From: Campylobacter cuniculorum DSM 23162 = LMG 24588 | GTDB lineage: Bacteria > Campylobacterota > Campylobacteria > Campylobacterales > Campylobacteraceae | NCBI RefSeq assembly: GCF_002104335.1 | Contig: NZ_CP020867.1 | Span: 1,277,206 to 1,341,205 of the forward strand | DNA: 64,000 bases | Direction: 5' to 3' | In this document: in pieces, positions 56,631-64,000 of the stretch | Position numbering within the stretch: position 1 is the first letter of the stretch | Layout: each line of letters opens with the position of its first letter | Program-made: the position numbers and the translations under genes | Notes under the pieces: generated by a model | The model's database searches: none | The model's input: only the letters and a program-made list of their open reading frames with translations | Told to the model about the DNA's origin: nothing

Positions 56631-57196
56631 TGTCCTTAAATACTAAATTTTTTGCTCAATTTGCCTTTTTTACTTTTATATTAAGCCTTATTTATAGTGC
56701 TTTTCGTGTGATAGATAATGTCCTTTATGGATTTGATTTAATCAAAGAGCTTTATTTTTATAGTGGAATTTTTGGGCTTTTGTATTTAATTTTGAGTTTA
56801 TTTTTTGCTCTTTTTAAATTCAAATACACAAAACAATATCCTAAATTTCTAGGAATTTTTTGTGGAATTTGGATTTTTATCCATTTTTTTGTCTATTTTG
56901 CCTTTTCAAAAAATTTAAATGGATTAAGAATGTTTGAAGACATCACTCAAAGACCCTTTGAGGCGAGTGGTTTTATAGCTTTTGTTTTGATTTTTTTAAT
57001 GTTTTTAAGCTCTTTTGATTTTTTTAAAAAACTTTCTAAAATAAGAAAATTAGGGTATTTGTGTTTATTATTTGCAAGTTATCATTATTTTTTATCCTCA
57101 AAAATACCTATGTTTTGGCAATACCTAGCTTTAAGTGTAGCGGTGATTTTATTTGTTTGTCGATACATTAAAAGTTTTTATCAAAAAAAGTTTTGA
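56630..57196 (+). CDS. msrQ: Heme membrane subunit MsrQ of the methionine sulfoxide reductase
   Basis: The 188-residue protein has six hydrophobic segments and belongs to the ferric-reductase-like membrane family (YedZ). It binds heme b and passes quinol electrons to MsrP. Histidines in FVYFAFS region (WIFIHFFVYF) and SYHYFLSSK are the candidate ligands, and FEDITQRPFEASGF is a family block. The start overlaps msrP by one base (TAATG), so the pair is coupled. Sequence is less conserved than MsrP but order and topology make the call safe. Confidence 0.88.
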   Translation: MSLNTKFFAQFAFFTFILSLIYSAFRVIDNVLYGFDLIKELYFYSGIFGLLYLILSLFFALFKFKYTKQYPKFLGIFCGIWIFIHFFVYFAFSKNLNGLRMFEDITQRPFEASGFIAFVLIFLMFLSSFDFFKKLSKIRKLGYLCLLFASYHYFLSSKIPMFWQYLALSVAVILFVCRYIKSFYQKKF

Positions 57197-57429
57197 TTTT
57201 GTTTCATTCATTTAAGATTAATTTCTTAGTAAAATGCAAATTATATTTTAAAAACAAAATTTTTTATCAATTTAAGAATAAATTCTTTAGAATGAGATTG
57301 AAATTTTAAAAAATTTATGCTTATTATTTTTAGTTTTATCATTACAAATTTTATTTTCTTTACTGCAAAAATATCAGCATATCTGAATCAAAAATTCTTT
57401 TTAATTATGTTTAACTTTTAGTTTTAATT

Positions 57430-57787
57430 TGGTGGAGACGAGGGGAATTGAACCCCTGTCCAAAAATAATCAAAAAAAGACCTCTACATACTTAGAAAAG
57501 ATGAAAATTTCACTAAGCTTAGCTCATCTTTCAAAGCTTTTAAGCTCAGCTAAGACTGAATTTGACTTAAAATGCGTCAAGTTTTAAGCTACACTATCAA
57601 AGATGACCAAATCCTAAATGAGATAGTATGCTTTAGAATTTGGGCTCAACTGAACTTACGCAACTCTAGCGTAAGCAGGAGCGAAATTTTTGTTATTTGC
57701 GTTTAATTTTAAAAAGACTTTTTACGCTTTGTCCAAAGCGGTATGCCATCTTTATTTTTTTATTCCTGTCGAAGCCAAGTCGTCCCC
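57430..57787 (-). ncRNA. ssrA: Transfer-messenger RNA (tmRNA)
   Basis: The 358-nt RNA starts GGGGACGAC (57787 leftward) and ends in the tRNA-like TTCAATTCCCCTCGTCTCCACCA region with an encoded CCA at 57430-57432. The resume codon GCA is at 57698-57700 and the tag ends at TAA 57656-57658, giving the peptide ANNKNFAPAYARVA. It resembles the Campylobacter tag I recall (ANNVKFAPAYAKAA) with several changes. tmRNA with SmpB rescues stalled ribosomes and tags the products for proteolysis. Its 5' end directly abuts the stop of the preceding gene. Confidence 0.96.
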
Positions 57788-58198
57788 TTATTTAGAAATA
57801 ACATTTGGAACATTAACAATTAAAGGATTAAAAAGAGCTAAAACAGAATCATCATTTTCATATGAGCGACAATATTTTTCAAATTGATCACTCATCAAAA
57901 GCATCCAATCTGTAAATTCCTCGCTTGCAGGTCCTTCAAAACGACTAGCCTCATTCATTATCTCTTCGCAAAACACACAAAAATCTGTTACTTCATTCAG
58001 CTTCAAACGTCTTGCAGCCCAAGCCGTATTATGTGCTAAGGCTTCAAGCTCTTTAATAGCTTCTTTATATTTTTGTTTATCGCTACCAAGTTTGATGATT
58101 AAAGGCTCAAATTTATCGCACATTGTCCTAAAAAATTGCAAAAATTTTTCTATATCATCAAGGTCATATTCAAGTTCTAAACTCTTTAAAATCCCCAT
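57788..58198 (-). CDS. Small helical protein with an HPt-like segment (Cj1361-type)
   Basis: The 136-residue protein is predicted to be helical and acidic. It contains ELEALAHNTAWAARRLKLNE, which faintly resembles the phosphorylated histidine helix of HPt domains, so H76 or so might be modified; this is weak. It is divergent from ruvB, as is Cj1361c in C. jejuni. The stop codon TAA directly touches the tmRNA 5' end, so the RNA could be transcribed from inside this gene or processed from a joint transcript. Function unknown. Confidence 0.8.
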   Translation of the reverse strand: MGILKSLELEYDLDDIEKFLQFFRTMCDKFEPLIIKLGSDKQKYKEAIKELEALAHNTAWAARRLKLNEVTDFCVFCEEIMNEASRFEGPASEEFTDWMLLMSDQFEKYCRSYENDDSVLALFNPLIVNVPNVISK

Positions 58199-58281
58199 TG
58201 AACACTACTTTAAAAAATTTTATTTAAATTGTAGCAAAAATTAGCTAAAATCTTATTTTAATTTCAATAACAAGTGTAAAA

Positions 58282-59289
58282 ATGGATAGAATTGTAGAAA
58301 TAGAAAAATTTTCCCTTGATGAAAGTTATGAAAATTCTTTGCGTCCTTCGAATTTTGATTCTTATATAGGACAAGAAAAGATTAAAAAAAATCTTAATAT
58401 TTTTATCAGTGCCGCTAAAAAAAGAGCAGAATGCTTAGACCATATCCTTTTTAGCGGACCTGCTGGACTTGGAAAAACAACTTTAGCAAATATCATTGCT
58501 TGTGAAATGGGAACAAATATCAAAACAACAGCGGCTCCTATGATAGAAAAAAGCGGGGATTTAGCAGCAATTTTAACAAATCTTAATGAAAAAGATGTGC
58601 TTTTCATTGATGAAATTCATCGTCTTTCTCCGGCGATTGAAGAGGTGCTTTACCCTGCAATGGAGGATTTTAGACTCGATATTATCATAGGAAGCGGACC
58701 TGCTGCACAAACGATAAAGATTGATTTGCCACAATTTACCCTTATCGGTGCAACAACAAGGGCTGGAATGCTTAGCAATCCTTTGCGAGACCGCTTTGGG
58801 ATGCAATTTCGTTTGGAATTTTACAAGGATAGCGAACTCGCTCTTATCATTCAAAAGGCTGCTGTAAAATTGCATAAAAATTGCGATGAAAAAGCTGCTT
58901 TAGAAATCGCTAAAAGGTCACGTTCCACACCGCGTATTGCCTTAAGGCTTTTAAAAAGAGTGAGGGATTTTGCTGAAGTGAATGATGAAAACATCATAAG
59001 CGAGAAAAGAGCTATAGAAGCTTTAAATTCTTTAGGGGTCAATGAGCTTGGTTTTGATGCAATGGATTTAAAATACTTAGAGCTTTTAACAGCTTCTAAA
59101 CAAAGACCTATAGGACTTGCAAGCATTGCCGCAGCTTTAAGCGAAGATGAAAACACGGTCGAGGAGGTCATAGAGCCTTATTTGCTTGCAAATGGCTATA
59201 TTAAACGCACTGCTAAAGGGCGCATTGCGAGTGAAAAGAGCTACCGCATTTTGAATTTAAACTATGAAAGAACTTTATTTGATGAATGA
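58282..59289 (+). CDS. ruvB: Holliday junction ATP-dependent DNA helicase RuvB
   Basis: The 335-residue AAA+ helicase drives branch migration of Holliday junctions with RuvA. The Walker A motif [10 protein letters not shown] is at residues 58-67, Walker B is [10 protein letters not shown], the sensor 1 region [12 protein letters not shown] and the C-terminal winged-helix domain ([20 protein letters not shown]) are all present. The start MDRIVEIEK is normal for the family; length fits. It is divergent from the preceding small gene. In C. jejuni this is Cj1362. Confidence 0.98.
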   Translation: MDRIVEIEKFSLDESYENSLRPSNFDSYIGQEKIKKNLNIFISAAKKRAECLDHILFSGPAGLGKTTLANIIACEMGTNIKTTAAPMIEKSGDLAAILTNLNEKDVLFIDEIHRLSPAIEEVLYPAMEDFRLDIIIGSGPAAQTIKIDLPQFTLIGATTRAGMLSNPLRDRFGMQFRLEFYKDSELALIIQKAAVKLHKNCDEKAALEIAKRSRSTPRIALRLLKRVRDFAEVNDENIISEKRAIEALNSLGVNELGFDAMDLKYLELLTASKQRPIGLASIAAALSEDENTVEEVIEPYLLANGYIKRTAKGRIASEKSYRILNLNYERTLFDE

Positions 59290-59500
59290 TGATTGACGCA
59301 AAATTTTCACACTAAAGAAATTGAAAAATAAGCTATAGATTTTCTTATATCTATAAAATTTTTATAAAAATACAAAATTATCTTTTATATTTTCCATAAA
59401 ATTTAGCTTTTTAAAAATTTTATACAATTAATTTTTATTTAAAAATCAATTAAAATATTTTTAAGTTATAAATTTTCACTAAAATAAAATCATATTTTAT

Positions 59501-59520
59501 TATGATAATACTTATTGATA
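59501..59520. promoter_or_regulatory. Candidate Fur box 1
   Basis: TATGATAATACTTATTGATA resembles the Fur consensus GATAATGATAATCATTATC, at about 120 bp upstream of the -10 box. Confidence 0.4.
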
Positions 59521-59596
59521 TATAAATAAATTATAATTCTTAATGTTAAAAAATAATATTATAAAGTTATTATATATGTAAAATATTATTTAATTT

Positions 59597-59610
59597 TGAT
59601 AATAATTATA
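59597..59610. promoter_or_regulatory. Candidate Fur box 2
   Basis: TGATAATAATTATA, a palindromic core of the Fur consensus, about 30 bp upstream of the -10 box, so binding would block RNA polymerase. Confidence 0.45.
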
Positions 59611-59640
59611 AAAATTTAGCTTAATTTAATTTTTAATTTG

Positions 59641-59646
59641 TATAAT
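59641..59646 (+). promoter_or_regulatory. Candidate -10 box of the TonB-dependent receptor
   Basis: Perfect TATAAT preceded by TTTG, 45 bp upstream of the start codon. Confidence 0.5.
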
Positions 59647-59689
59647 CATCAATCGATATTTCATATCAAAATTAAAAAGGAGGTTTAAT

Positions 59690-61783
59690 TTGAAAACAAA
59701 AAATAAATCAATCGTTTATGAACAAAGTTTAAATAAAAATAGAAAATTCAAGCTTTGTCTTTTTGCTTTCTTTGCGTTAAATTCTTATGTGTTAGCCGAA
59801 GAAAAATATGAATTAAACGAAGTGGTTTTCAGTGCAAGCGGTTTTGAACAAGAGTTGATTGACGCACCTGCTTCAATTTCAATCATCACTAAAGAAGAGC
59901 TTGAGAAAAAACCTTTTAAAGATATAGGAGAAGCGATTGCGGATATTCCGGGCGTGGATATTACGATGAATAAAACGGGCACCTATGATTATAGCATACG
60001 AGGTTTTGGTTCAGAATACACTCTTGTTTTAATTGACGGAAAAAGACAAAGCGTTGCAAATGGTTTTTATAGCAATGGTTTTGGCGGAAGTGAGTCAGGA
60101 TATTTGCCCCCTCTATCAATGATAGAGCGTATAGAGGTAATACGCGGACCTGCTTCAACACTTTATGGAAGCGATGCTGTTGGAGGTGTGATTAATATCA
60201 TTACGAGAAAAAATCCTAATAAAACTGAAGCCTCTATCGAATTTAACACCCTTTTGCAACAGCATTCTAACAAATACGGAAACGCTGGCGGAATCAATGC
60301 TTATATTGCAACGCCGCTTATAGAGGATAAACTTTCAATTTCAGCAAGGCTTAAGTATTATGACAAGCAAGAATCAGATTTAAAATGGCCGACCCCGGTT
60401 TATAGAAATGGGCAACCAAGACCGGATAATTTTCAAATCGCATCTCATAGTCCGGGATATTTTACCTCTTTGGGTTTTGGGACAAGGCTTAATTATAGTG
60501 CAGACGATAAAAACAATATCTATTTGGATTTGGAGCGTTATATCAATGAAATTTCTGTTAATTCAACAAGTGGAAATGCCATTAAGAGTGAAAGGCAAAT
60601 TTTTAAAGATAATATTGTTTTAAATCACGATGGAAGCTATGATTTTGGCACAACAAATTCATATGTGCAATACGGAAGCACCAAAGATCCAAATTATCAT
60701 AGTCAAATTTACGTCGGCGAGAGTAAAGTCGTGTTACCTTGGGATTTGAAAAATTATGGAAATATGATAACAAGTTTTGGTGCAAGAGTGGATTATGAAA
60801 CCTTAAAAAGTGATAGCAATAATCTTGTAGGCAAAGGTAAAAATGCAAGTCAAACCACAGCTGCACTCTATGGAGAAGATGAGTATTTCATCACTGATGA
60901 TTTGATTTTTACGCTTGGTTTAAGATATATTTATAGCGATTTGTTTGGTTCAGAATTAACTCCTAGAGTATATCTTGTTTATCATGTTAATGACGATATT
61001 GCTTTAAAGGGAGGGATTGCTAAAGGCTATAAAACTCCTGCTGCAAAGCAACTCAACAATGGGTATTATAGTCTTAGTGCTACAGCCGCAAGTTTTGGGA
61101 ATCCAAATTTAAAGCCTGAAAGAAGCATTAATTACGAGCTTGGAGTTGATTTTAATGTATTTAATTTTGCTCATTATTCTATAACAGGTTTTATCACAGA
61201 CTTTGATAATAAACTAAGCACAGAAGTTTTAGCCGGAACTATTGATGGGATAAATTGCGATACACTGACTTGCTCAAGAGACATTAATATCGGTAAAACT
61301 CGAACCAAAGGAATTGAATTTGCTTTCAATACAAAAGCCTATGAGGGTTTTAGCACAAATGCCTCTTATACCCTAATGGATCATCGCTATAAAGAAGGGC
61401 AAAAGAATCCTTATGGTGGCGATAGAATCCCAAATCTACCGCGTCATATTGCAATGCTTAAACTCAATTATGAAAAAGGAAAATTTGATTCTTGGATTAA
61501 GGGAAGAGCAAGGCTTGATACCATTTCACAAGCAAAAGGTGGAGGGGGAAGAGCTTTACCTTGGGAGAAATATAAACCTTTTTATATAGTAGATGTGGGT
61601 GTGAATTATAAAATAGACAAACAATCAAGTCTAAGTTTTAGCATACAAAATCTTTTCGATAAAAATTTCTTTGAACCAAAAATCACAGGCGGCACTCCAG
61701 CACAACCAACAGGCTATCAAAACCGCTATCAAGACTATACTGAAGGGAGAAGTTTTTGGGTCAGTTATAAATATGATTTTTAA
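59690..61783 (+). CDS. TonB-dependent outer-membrane siderophore receptor (CfrA/CfrB-like)
   Basis: The 697-residue outer-membrane receptor begins with a TTG start (residue 1) after AAGGAGG and a long signal peptide cleaved near VLAEEKYE. The TonB box-like ELNEVVFSASG is followed by a plug domain (ELEKKPFKDIGEAIADIPGV, IERIEVIRGPASTLYGSDAV) and a barrel that ends in the usual aromatic SYKYDF. Such receptors bring ferric catechol siderophores or heme iron into the periplasm using TonB-ExbBD energy. The upstream Fur-like sites support iron repression. The ligand is not fixed by sequence; CfrA/CfrB of C. jejuni are the nearest ones I can recall. Confidence 0.88.
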   Translation: MKTKNKSIVYEQSLNKNRKFKLCLFAFFALNSYVLAEEKYELNEVVFSASGFEQELIDAPASISIITKEELEKKPFKDIGEAIADIPGVDITMNKTGTYDYSIRGFGSEYTLVLIDGKRQSVANGFYSNGFGGSESGYLPPLSMIERIEVIRGPASTLYGSDAVGGVINIITRKNPNKTEASIEFNTLLQQHSNKYGNAGGINAYIATPLIEDKLSISARLKYYDKQESDLKWPTPVYRNGQPRPDNFQIASHSPGYFTSLGFGTRLNYSADDKNNIYLDLERYINEISVNSTSGNAIKSERQIFKDNIVLNHDGSYDFGTTNSYVQYGSTKDPNYHSQIYVGESKVVLPWDLKNYGNMITSFGARVDYETLKSDSNNLVGKGKNASQTTAALYGEDEYFITDDLIFTLGLRYIYSDLFGSELTPRVYLVYHVNDDIALKGGIAKGYKTPAAKQLNNGYYSLSATAASFGNPNLKPERSINYELGVDFNVFNFAHYSITGFITDFDNKLSTEVLAGTIDGINCDTLTCSRDINIGKTRTKGIEFAFNTKAYEGFSTNASYTLMDHRYKEGQKNPYGGDRIPNLPRHIAMLKLNYEKGKFDSWIKGRARLDTISQAKGGGGRALPWEKYKPFYIVDVGVNYKIDKQSSLSFSIQNLFDKNFFEPKITGGTPAQPTGYQNRYQDYTEGRSFWVSYKYDF

Positions 61784-61801
61784 TCGTTTCATAAGAATTC
61801 A

Positions 61802-61840
61802 GTAGAGAATTTTAAATTCTCTACGATTTGAAGTTTTTTT
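61802..61840 (+). terminator. Terminator of the TonB-dependent receptor gene
   Basis: GTAGAGAATTT (61802-61812) pairs with AAATTCTCTAC (61814-61824); a T-rich end (GAAGTTTTTTT) follows after a few bases. It lies 19 bp after the stop codon. Confidence 0.75.
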
Positions 61841-62049
61841 AAATTTTCAATGCTAAACTTGAATTTTTAATTGAAAAGTTTTAATCATCGAAAAATTTCT
61901 GATTTCATTTAAAATTTCAAATCACAATTTAAAATAAAATTTTATCTTAAAAAAACAATTTAAAAAATAAATCTTGTTTTTAGAATTTTTGCAAGGATTA
62001 AAAAAGACTATGAATCTTTATCTCTTGTGTTAAAACTCTAAAATTACAT

Positions 62050-62223
62050 TTGAAAAACTTTGCAAAGTTCTCTTTCATAGGATTTATTGTGTTTGTTTTA
62101 AGTTTGGAATGTGAAAGTTCTGAAAAGGTTTTTCAAAGATATCCTAACGCGTTTTTCTATTGTAATCGGCTATATTTTTTAAAAGGAGATTCTTATGGGA
62201 GTTTATTTAAATATTTAATTTAA
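62050..62223 (+). CDS. Doubtful small secreted-type protein
   Basis: A 57-codon frame starting at TTG codes for a short chain with an N-terminal hydrophobic stretch (FAKFSFIGFIVFVLSLECES) and a tyrosine-rich tail. No ribosome-binding site is visible for the TTG, and nothing resembles it to my knowledge. Listed as a possible gene or fragment because the frame has more balanced composition than the surrounding AT-rich sequence. Confidence 0.22.
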   Translation: MKNFAKFSFIGFIVFVLSLECESSEKVFQRYPNAFFYCNRLYFLKGDSYGSLFKYLI

Positions 62224-62238
62224 TTAAAAATTTTATGT

Positions 62239-62244
62239 TAGAAT
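62239..62244 (+). promoter_or_regulatory. Candidate -10 box of the nitroreductase pair
   Basis: TAGAAT preceded by TGT, about 35 bp upstream of the first nitroreductase ATG, which itself has AAGGAG. Confidence 0.45.
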
Positions 62245-62282
62245 AAAATATTATGGATTTATTAATTTTTTAAGGAGAAAAA

Positions 62283-62897
62283 ATGAATTTTGAAGATCTT
62301 TTGCATAAAAGACATGCTTGTAAGCTTTTTAATGATAAAAAAATTAGCGATACAGATATGCGTTTTATCCTAGAAAGCGGGGTTTTAACGCCAAGTTCCA
62401 AAGGTTTTGAGCCATGGAAATTTATAGTGCTTGGTCAAAAAGAGCAAAATGAAGAGCTTTCAAAATTATGCTGGAATCAGCAAAATGTCGCCACAGCAAG
62501 CCACAATATCATCATTTTAGCGAGGACAGATTTACAAAGCAAAGATGAATTTTTACAAAAACAAATTCGTCGCTTTAGTGGTAGAAGTGAAGAAAATTTC
62601 CAAAAAATTTTAGCCACTTATACGCATTCATCAACAGATAAAATGAACAAAAAAGAGCTTTATCATTATGCTCAACTTCAATGTTATCTTGCTTTAATGC
62701 AAATGTCTTTAGCGGCTATGAGTCGCGGGATTGATACTTGTATGATTGGGGGATTTGAAAAAGAAAAAGTTGATGCCTTTTTAAAACTCAAAAAACCTTT
62801 TGAAACTGCTGTGATTTTGTCCTTAGGTTACAGAGCTAATGAGCCAAAATATGCAAAACAAAGACTAAAATTTGAAGAAGTGGTGGAATATCTATGA
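62283..62897 (+). CDS. FMN-dependent nitroreductase-family NAD(P)H oxidoreductase (copy 1)
   Basis: The 204-residue protein has the nitroreductase fold: FEDLLHKRHACKLFNDKK with the FMN phosphate-binding arginine-like region, LTPSSKGFEPWKFIVLG and CMIGGFEKEKVDAFL. Enzymes of this type reduce quinones, flavins or nitro compounds; RdxA/FrxA of Helicobacter and Campylobacter activate metronidazole. The physiological substrate is unknown. The preferred ATG follows AAGGAG by 8 bases. It overlaps the second copy by 4 bp (ATGA), so the two form an operon. Confidence 0.9.
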   Translation: MNFEDLLHKRHACKLFNDKKISDTDMRFILESGVLTPSSKGFEPWKFIVLGQKEQNEELSKLCWNQQNVATASHNIIILARTDLQSKDEFLQKQIRRFSGRSEENFQKILATYTHSSTDKMNKKELYHYAQLQCYLALMQMSLAAMSRGIDTCMIGGFEKEKVDAFLKLKKPFETAVILSLGYRANEPKYAKQRLKFEEVVEYL

Positions 62898-63496
62898 AAA
62901 AAGAATTAGAAATTTTTAAGACGCGTTATTCTTGCAGGAATTTTAAAAATGAAAGCTTAAAAGATGAGGAGCTTAAAACCCTCTTAGAATTTGCGAGATT
63001 AAGTCCAAGTTCTTTAGGGCTTGAGCCTTGGAAATTTATAGTTTGCAAAGATAAAACTAAGCTTGAAGAATTGAGTTTAATCGCAAATCATCAAGAACAT
63101 GTTAAAAATGCTGCTGCTGTGATTATTATCGTTTCAAGACTCGATTTTGCCGAGTACTTTGAAGACAAACTTCGCAAAAGGGATATGAGTGAGGCTGAAA
63201 TTCAAAAGCGTCTAAAATATAAAGATTTTTTAACTGCTATGAATCAAGAACAAAAACTCGCTTATGCAAGAGAACAAGCCCATATCGCACTCGCTTGCAT
63301 ACTTTATGGTGCAAATGCTTTAAATATAGCAAGCTGTCCTATAGGTGGCTTTGATAAAGACAAACTTGATGATTATCTTAAGCTTGAGACACAAAAACAA
63401 AGAGCAAGTATAATGATAGCTTTAGGATTGAGTGCTGATGAAAAAATTCCGCAAAAAGAACGTTTTAGTTTTGAGGAAGTTGTCGAATTTATATAA
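62894..63496 (+). CDS. FMN-dependent nitroreductase-family NAD(P)H oxidoreductase (copy 2, RdxA-like)
   Basis: The 200-residue protein is a paralogue of its neighbour: FKTRYSCRNFKNESLKDEEL, LSPSSLGLEPWKFIVCKD, and SCPIGGFDKDKLDDYLKLE. The Cys at SCRNF and the spacing suggest similarity to C. jejuni RdxA (about 201 residues), but I cannot be sure which of the two copies corresponds. Loss of such enzymes gives metronidazole resistance in related bacteria. The overlap with copy 1 implies co-expression. A terminator follows after 7 bp. Confidence 0.88.
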   Translation: MKKELEIFKTRYSCRNFKNESLKDEELKTLLEFARLSPSSLGLEPWKFIVCKDKTKLEELSLIANHQEHVKNAAAVIIIVSRLDFAEYFEDKLRKRDMSEAEIQKRLKYKDFLTAMNQEQKLAYAREQAHIALACILYGANALNIASCPIGGFDKDKLDDYLKLETQKQRASIMIALGLSADEKIPQKERFSFEEVVEFI

Positions 63497-63502
63497 ATAC
63501 TT

Positions 63503-63531
63503 AAACAAGTCTTAAATTCTAAGACTTGTTT
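63503..63531. terminator. Bidirectional terminator after nitroreductases
   Basis: AAACAAGTCTTA (63503-63514) pairs perfectly with TAAGACTTGTTT (63520-63531) around a 5-nt loop, between two convergent genes. Confidence 0.85.
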
Positions 63532-63534
63532 GAA

Positions 63535-64000
63535 TCAAAATTTCACTTTGAAAATATGATGAGCTATTTTATCAAAAGGCTTTCTCAAATAAGGCTTATG
63601 AATGACCAAACCACCTAAAAGCCCTAAAACACTTCCTATGGCAACATCTTCAAGCCTTGCTCTGATAATCAAATCTTTATTAAGCTCCATTAAACTCGAA
63701 GCTTCTGCAAGATAAGTAACATAAGGGGTAACAAAAACCATTCCTAAAGCATAATTTCTCGTTACTACAAATTCTGTCATAAAAACTAAAAACATCATCA
63801 AAAGCACGAATAAAAAAGGATTGAATTCAATCCCTAAAAGCCACCACGCAAAAATCACTCCTAAAGCGGTTCCCAAAATGCGTTGAATTTGTTTAATCCA
63901 AACTGAATTTAAAGTAATGCCCTGCATAATTGCTGTGCAACTTACTGCCACCCAATAACTTCGCTCAAGTTCTAAAAATGCACCTAAAACCACAGCAAAT
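63535..64000 (-). CDS. FUSC-type (aromatic acid exporter) membrane protein, C-terminal fragment
   Basis: At least 155 residues up to the window edge; the frame stays open past the edge, so the N terminus is outside. Four or five hydrophobic segments (for example WVAVSCTAIMQGITL, LGVIFAWWLLGIEF, LGMVFVTPYVTYLAEAS) and RARLEDVAIGSVLGLLGGLV resemble the second membrane half of FUSC/YccS/AaeB-type proteins. These export aromatic acids or function in envelope homeostasis. C-terminal end KVKF at 63535. Strand is minus, converging on the nitroreductase pair. Confidence 0.78.
   Translation of the reverse strand, partial: FAVVLGAFLELERSYWVAVSCTAIMQGITLNSVWIKQIQRILGTALGVIFAWWLLGIEFNPFLFVLLMMFLVFMTEFVVTRNYALGMVFVTPYVTYLAEASSLMELNKDLIIRARLEDVAIGSVLGLLGGLVIHKPYLRKPFDKIAHHIFKVKF

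Larger units (their letters stand above)
59290..59689. other. Iron-responsive-looking upstream region of the TonB-dependent receptor
   Basis: The 400 bases have no gene. They contain two Fur-box-like sequences (listed separately), a TATAAT at 59641-59646, and a strong AAGGAGG at 59677-59683. Confidence 0.55.
61784..62282. other. Gene-poor region with terminator and gene remnants
   Basis: The 499 bases hold the receptor terminator, a weakly supported TTG-started small frame (62050-62223, listed separately) and, inside it, AAAAGGAG followed by a seven-codon ATG frame MGVYLNI at 62195-62218. The good ribosome-binding site in front of such a short frame suggests the leftover start of a lost gene or a leader peptide. 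Confidence 0.5.

Overview
The window looks like a chromosomal segment of a thermotolerant Campylobacter, in or near the C. jejuni / C. upsaliensis / C. helveticus group. It is very AT-rich, uses the extended -10 promoters with T-rich upstream DNA typical of the genus, and carries genus markers: gyrA-ctsW-mapA-lepA, nrfHA next to ppk, dccRS next to groESL, dsbD-ppk2-amidohydrolase, and ruvB next to a tmRNA. Gene correspondences to C. jejuni (Cj numbers) are from memory of that genome, not from a search; the species is not settled.

Layout. 1-4912: end of gyrA, ctsW, mapA, an inserted SLC13-type transporter and lepA. 5195-9070: a family 8 glycosyltransferase, a VOC protein, an SbmA/BacA-like protein and mdaB. 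9465-15460: tRNA-Ser, a PepSY membrane protein behind a 10-bp tandem repeat, nrfHA, ppk and a low-molecular-weight tyrosine phosphatase. 15516-20594: an MFS transporter, an SGNH/MBOAT acyltransferase pair and waaF. 21503-28475: hemerythrin, dccRS, an inserted phase-variable DUF2972-type transferase, and groESL. 28642-32634: AsmA-like, ribE, pgeF and a small protein. 32989-39583: an O-methyl phosphoramidate (MeOPN) style operon. 40199-46507: DedA and a CDP-glycerol / glycerophosphotransferase operon. 46808-53400: dsbD, ppk2, an M20 amidohydrolase and a single-chain restriction-modification enzyme. 53473-57196: a cytochrome c/b cluster and msrPQ. 57430-64000: ssrA, ruvB, a TonB-dependent receptor, paired nitroreductases and a partial FUSC-type protein.

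The most interesting theme is surface phase variation. Six genes carry in-frame G/C tracts of 9-10 bases, all in the ON register, and there is one orphan intergenic G10. These six genes lie in four transcription units (MBOAT-SGNH, DUF2972 no. 1, the MeOPN operon, the CDP-glycerol operon). Each unit is preceded by an A/T homopolymer of 14-15 bases next to a candidate -10 box, and I found no other A/T runs of that length in the window. This suggests a second, transcriptional switch placed on top of the translational one.

Two of these units encode phosphorus-containing surface decorations. The MeOPN operon follows the C. jejuni Cj1416-Cj1420 order, but a DUF2972-type transferase occupies the place of the Cj1415 kinase, and no capsule kps genes are nearby. 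The second operon joins a TagD-like cytidylyltransferase, a LicD-like protein and a TPR-TagF-GT4 fusion, a teichoic-acid-like toolkit in a Gram-negative bacterium. The remaining genes are mostly housekeeping, respiration (Nrf, cytochromes, MsrPQ), iron uptake and stress response.
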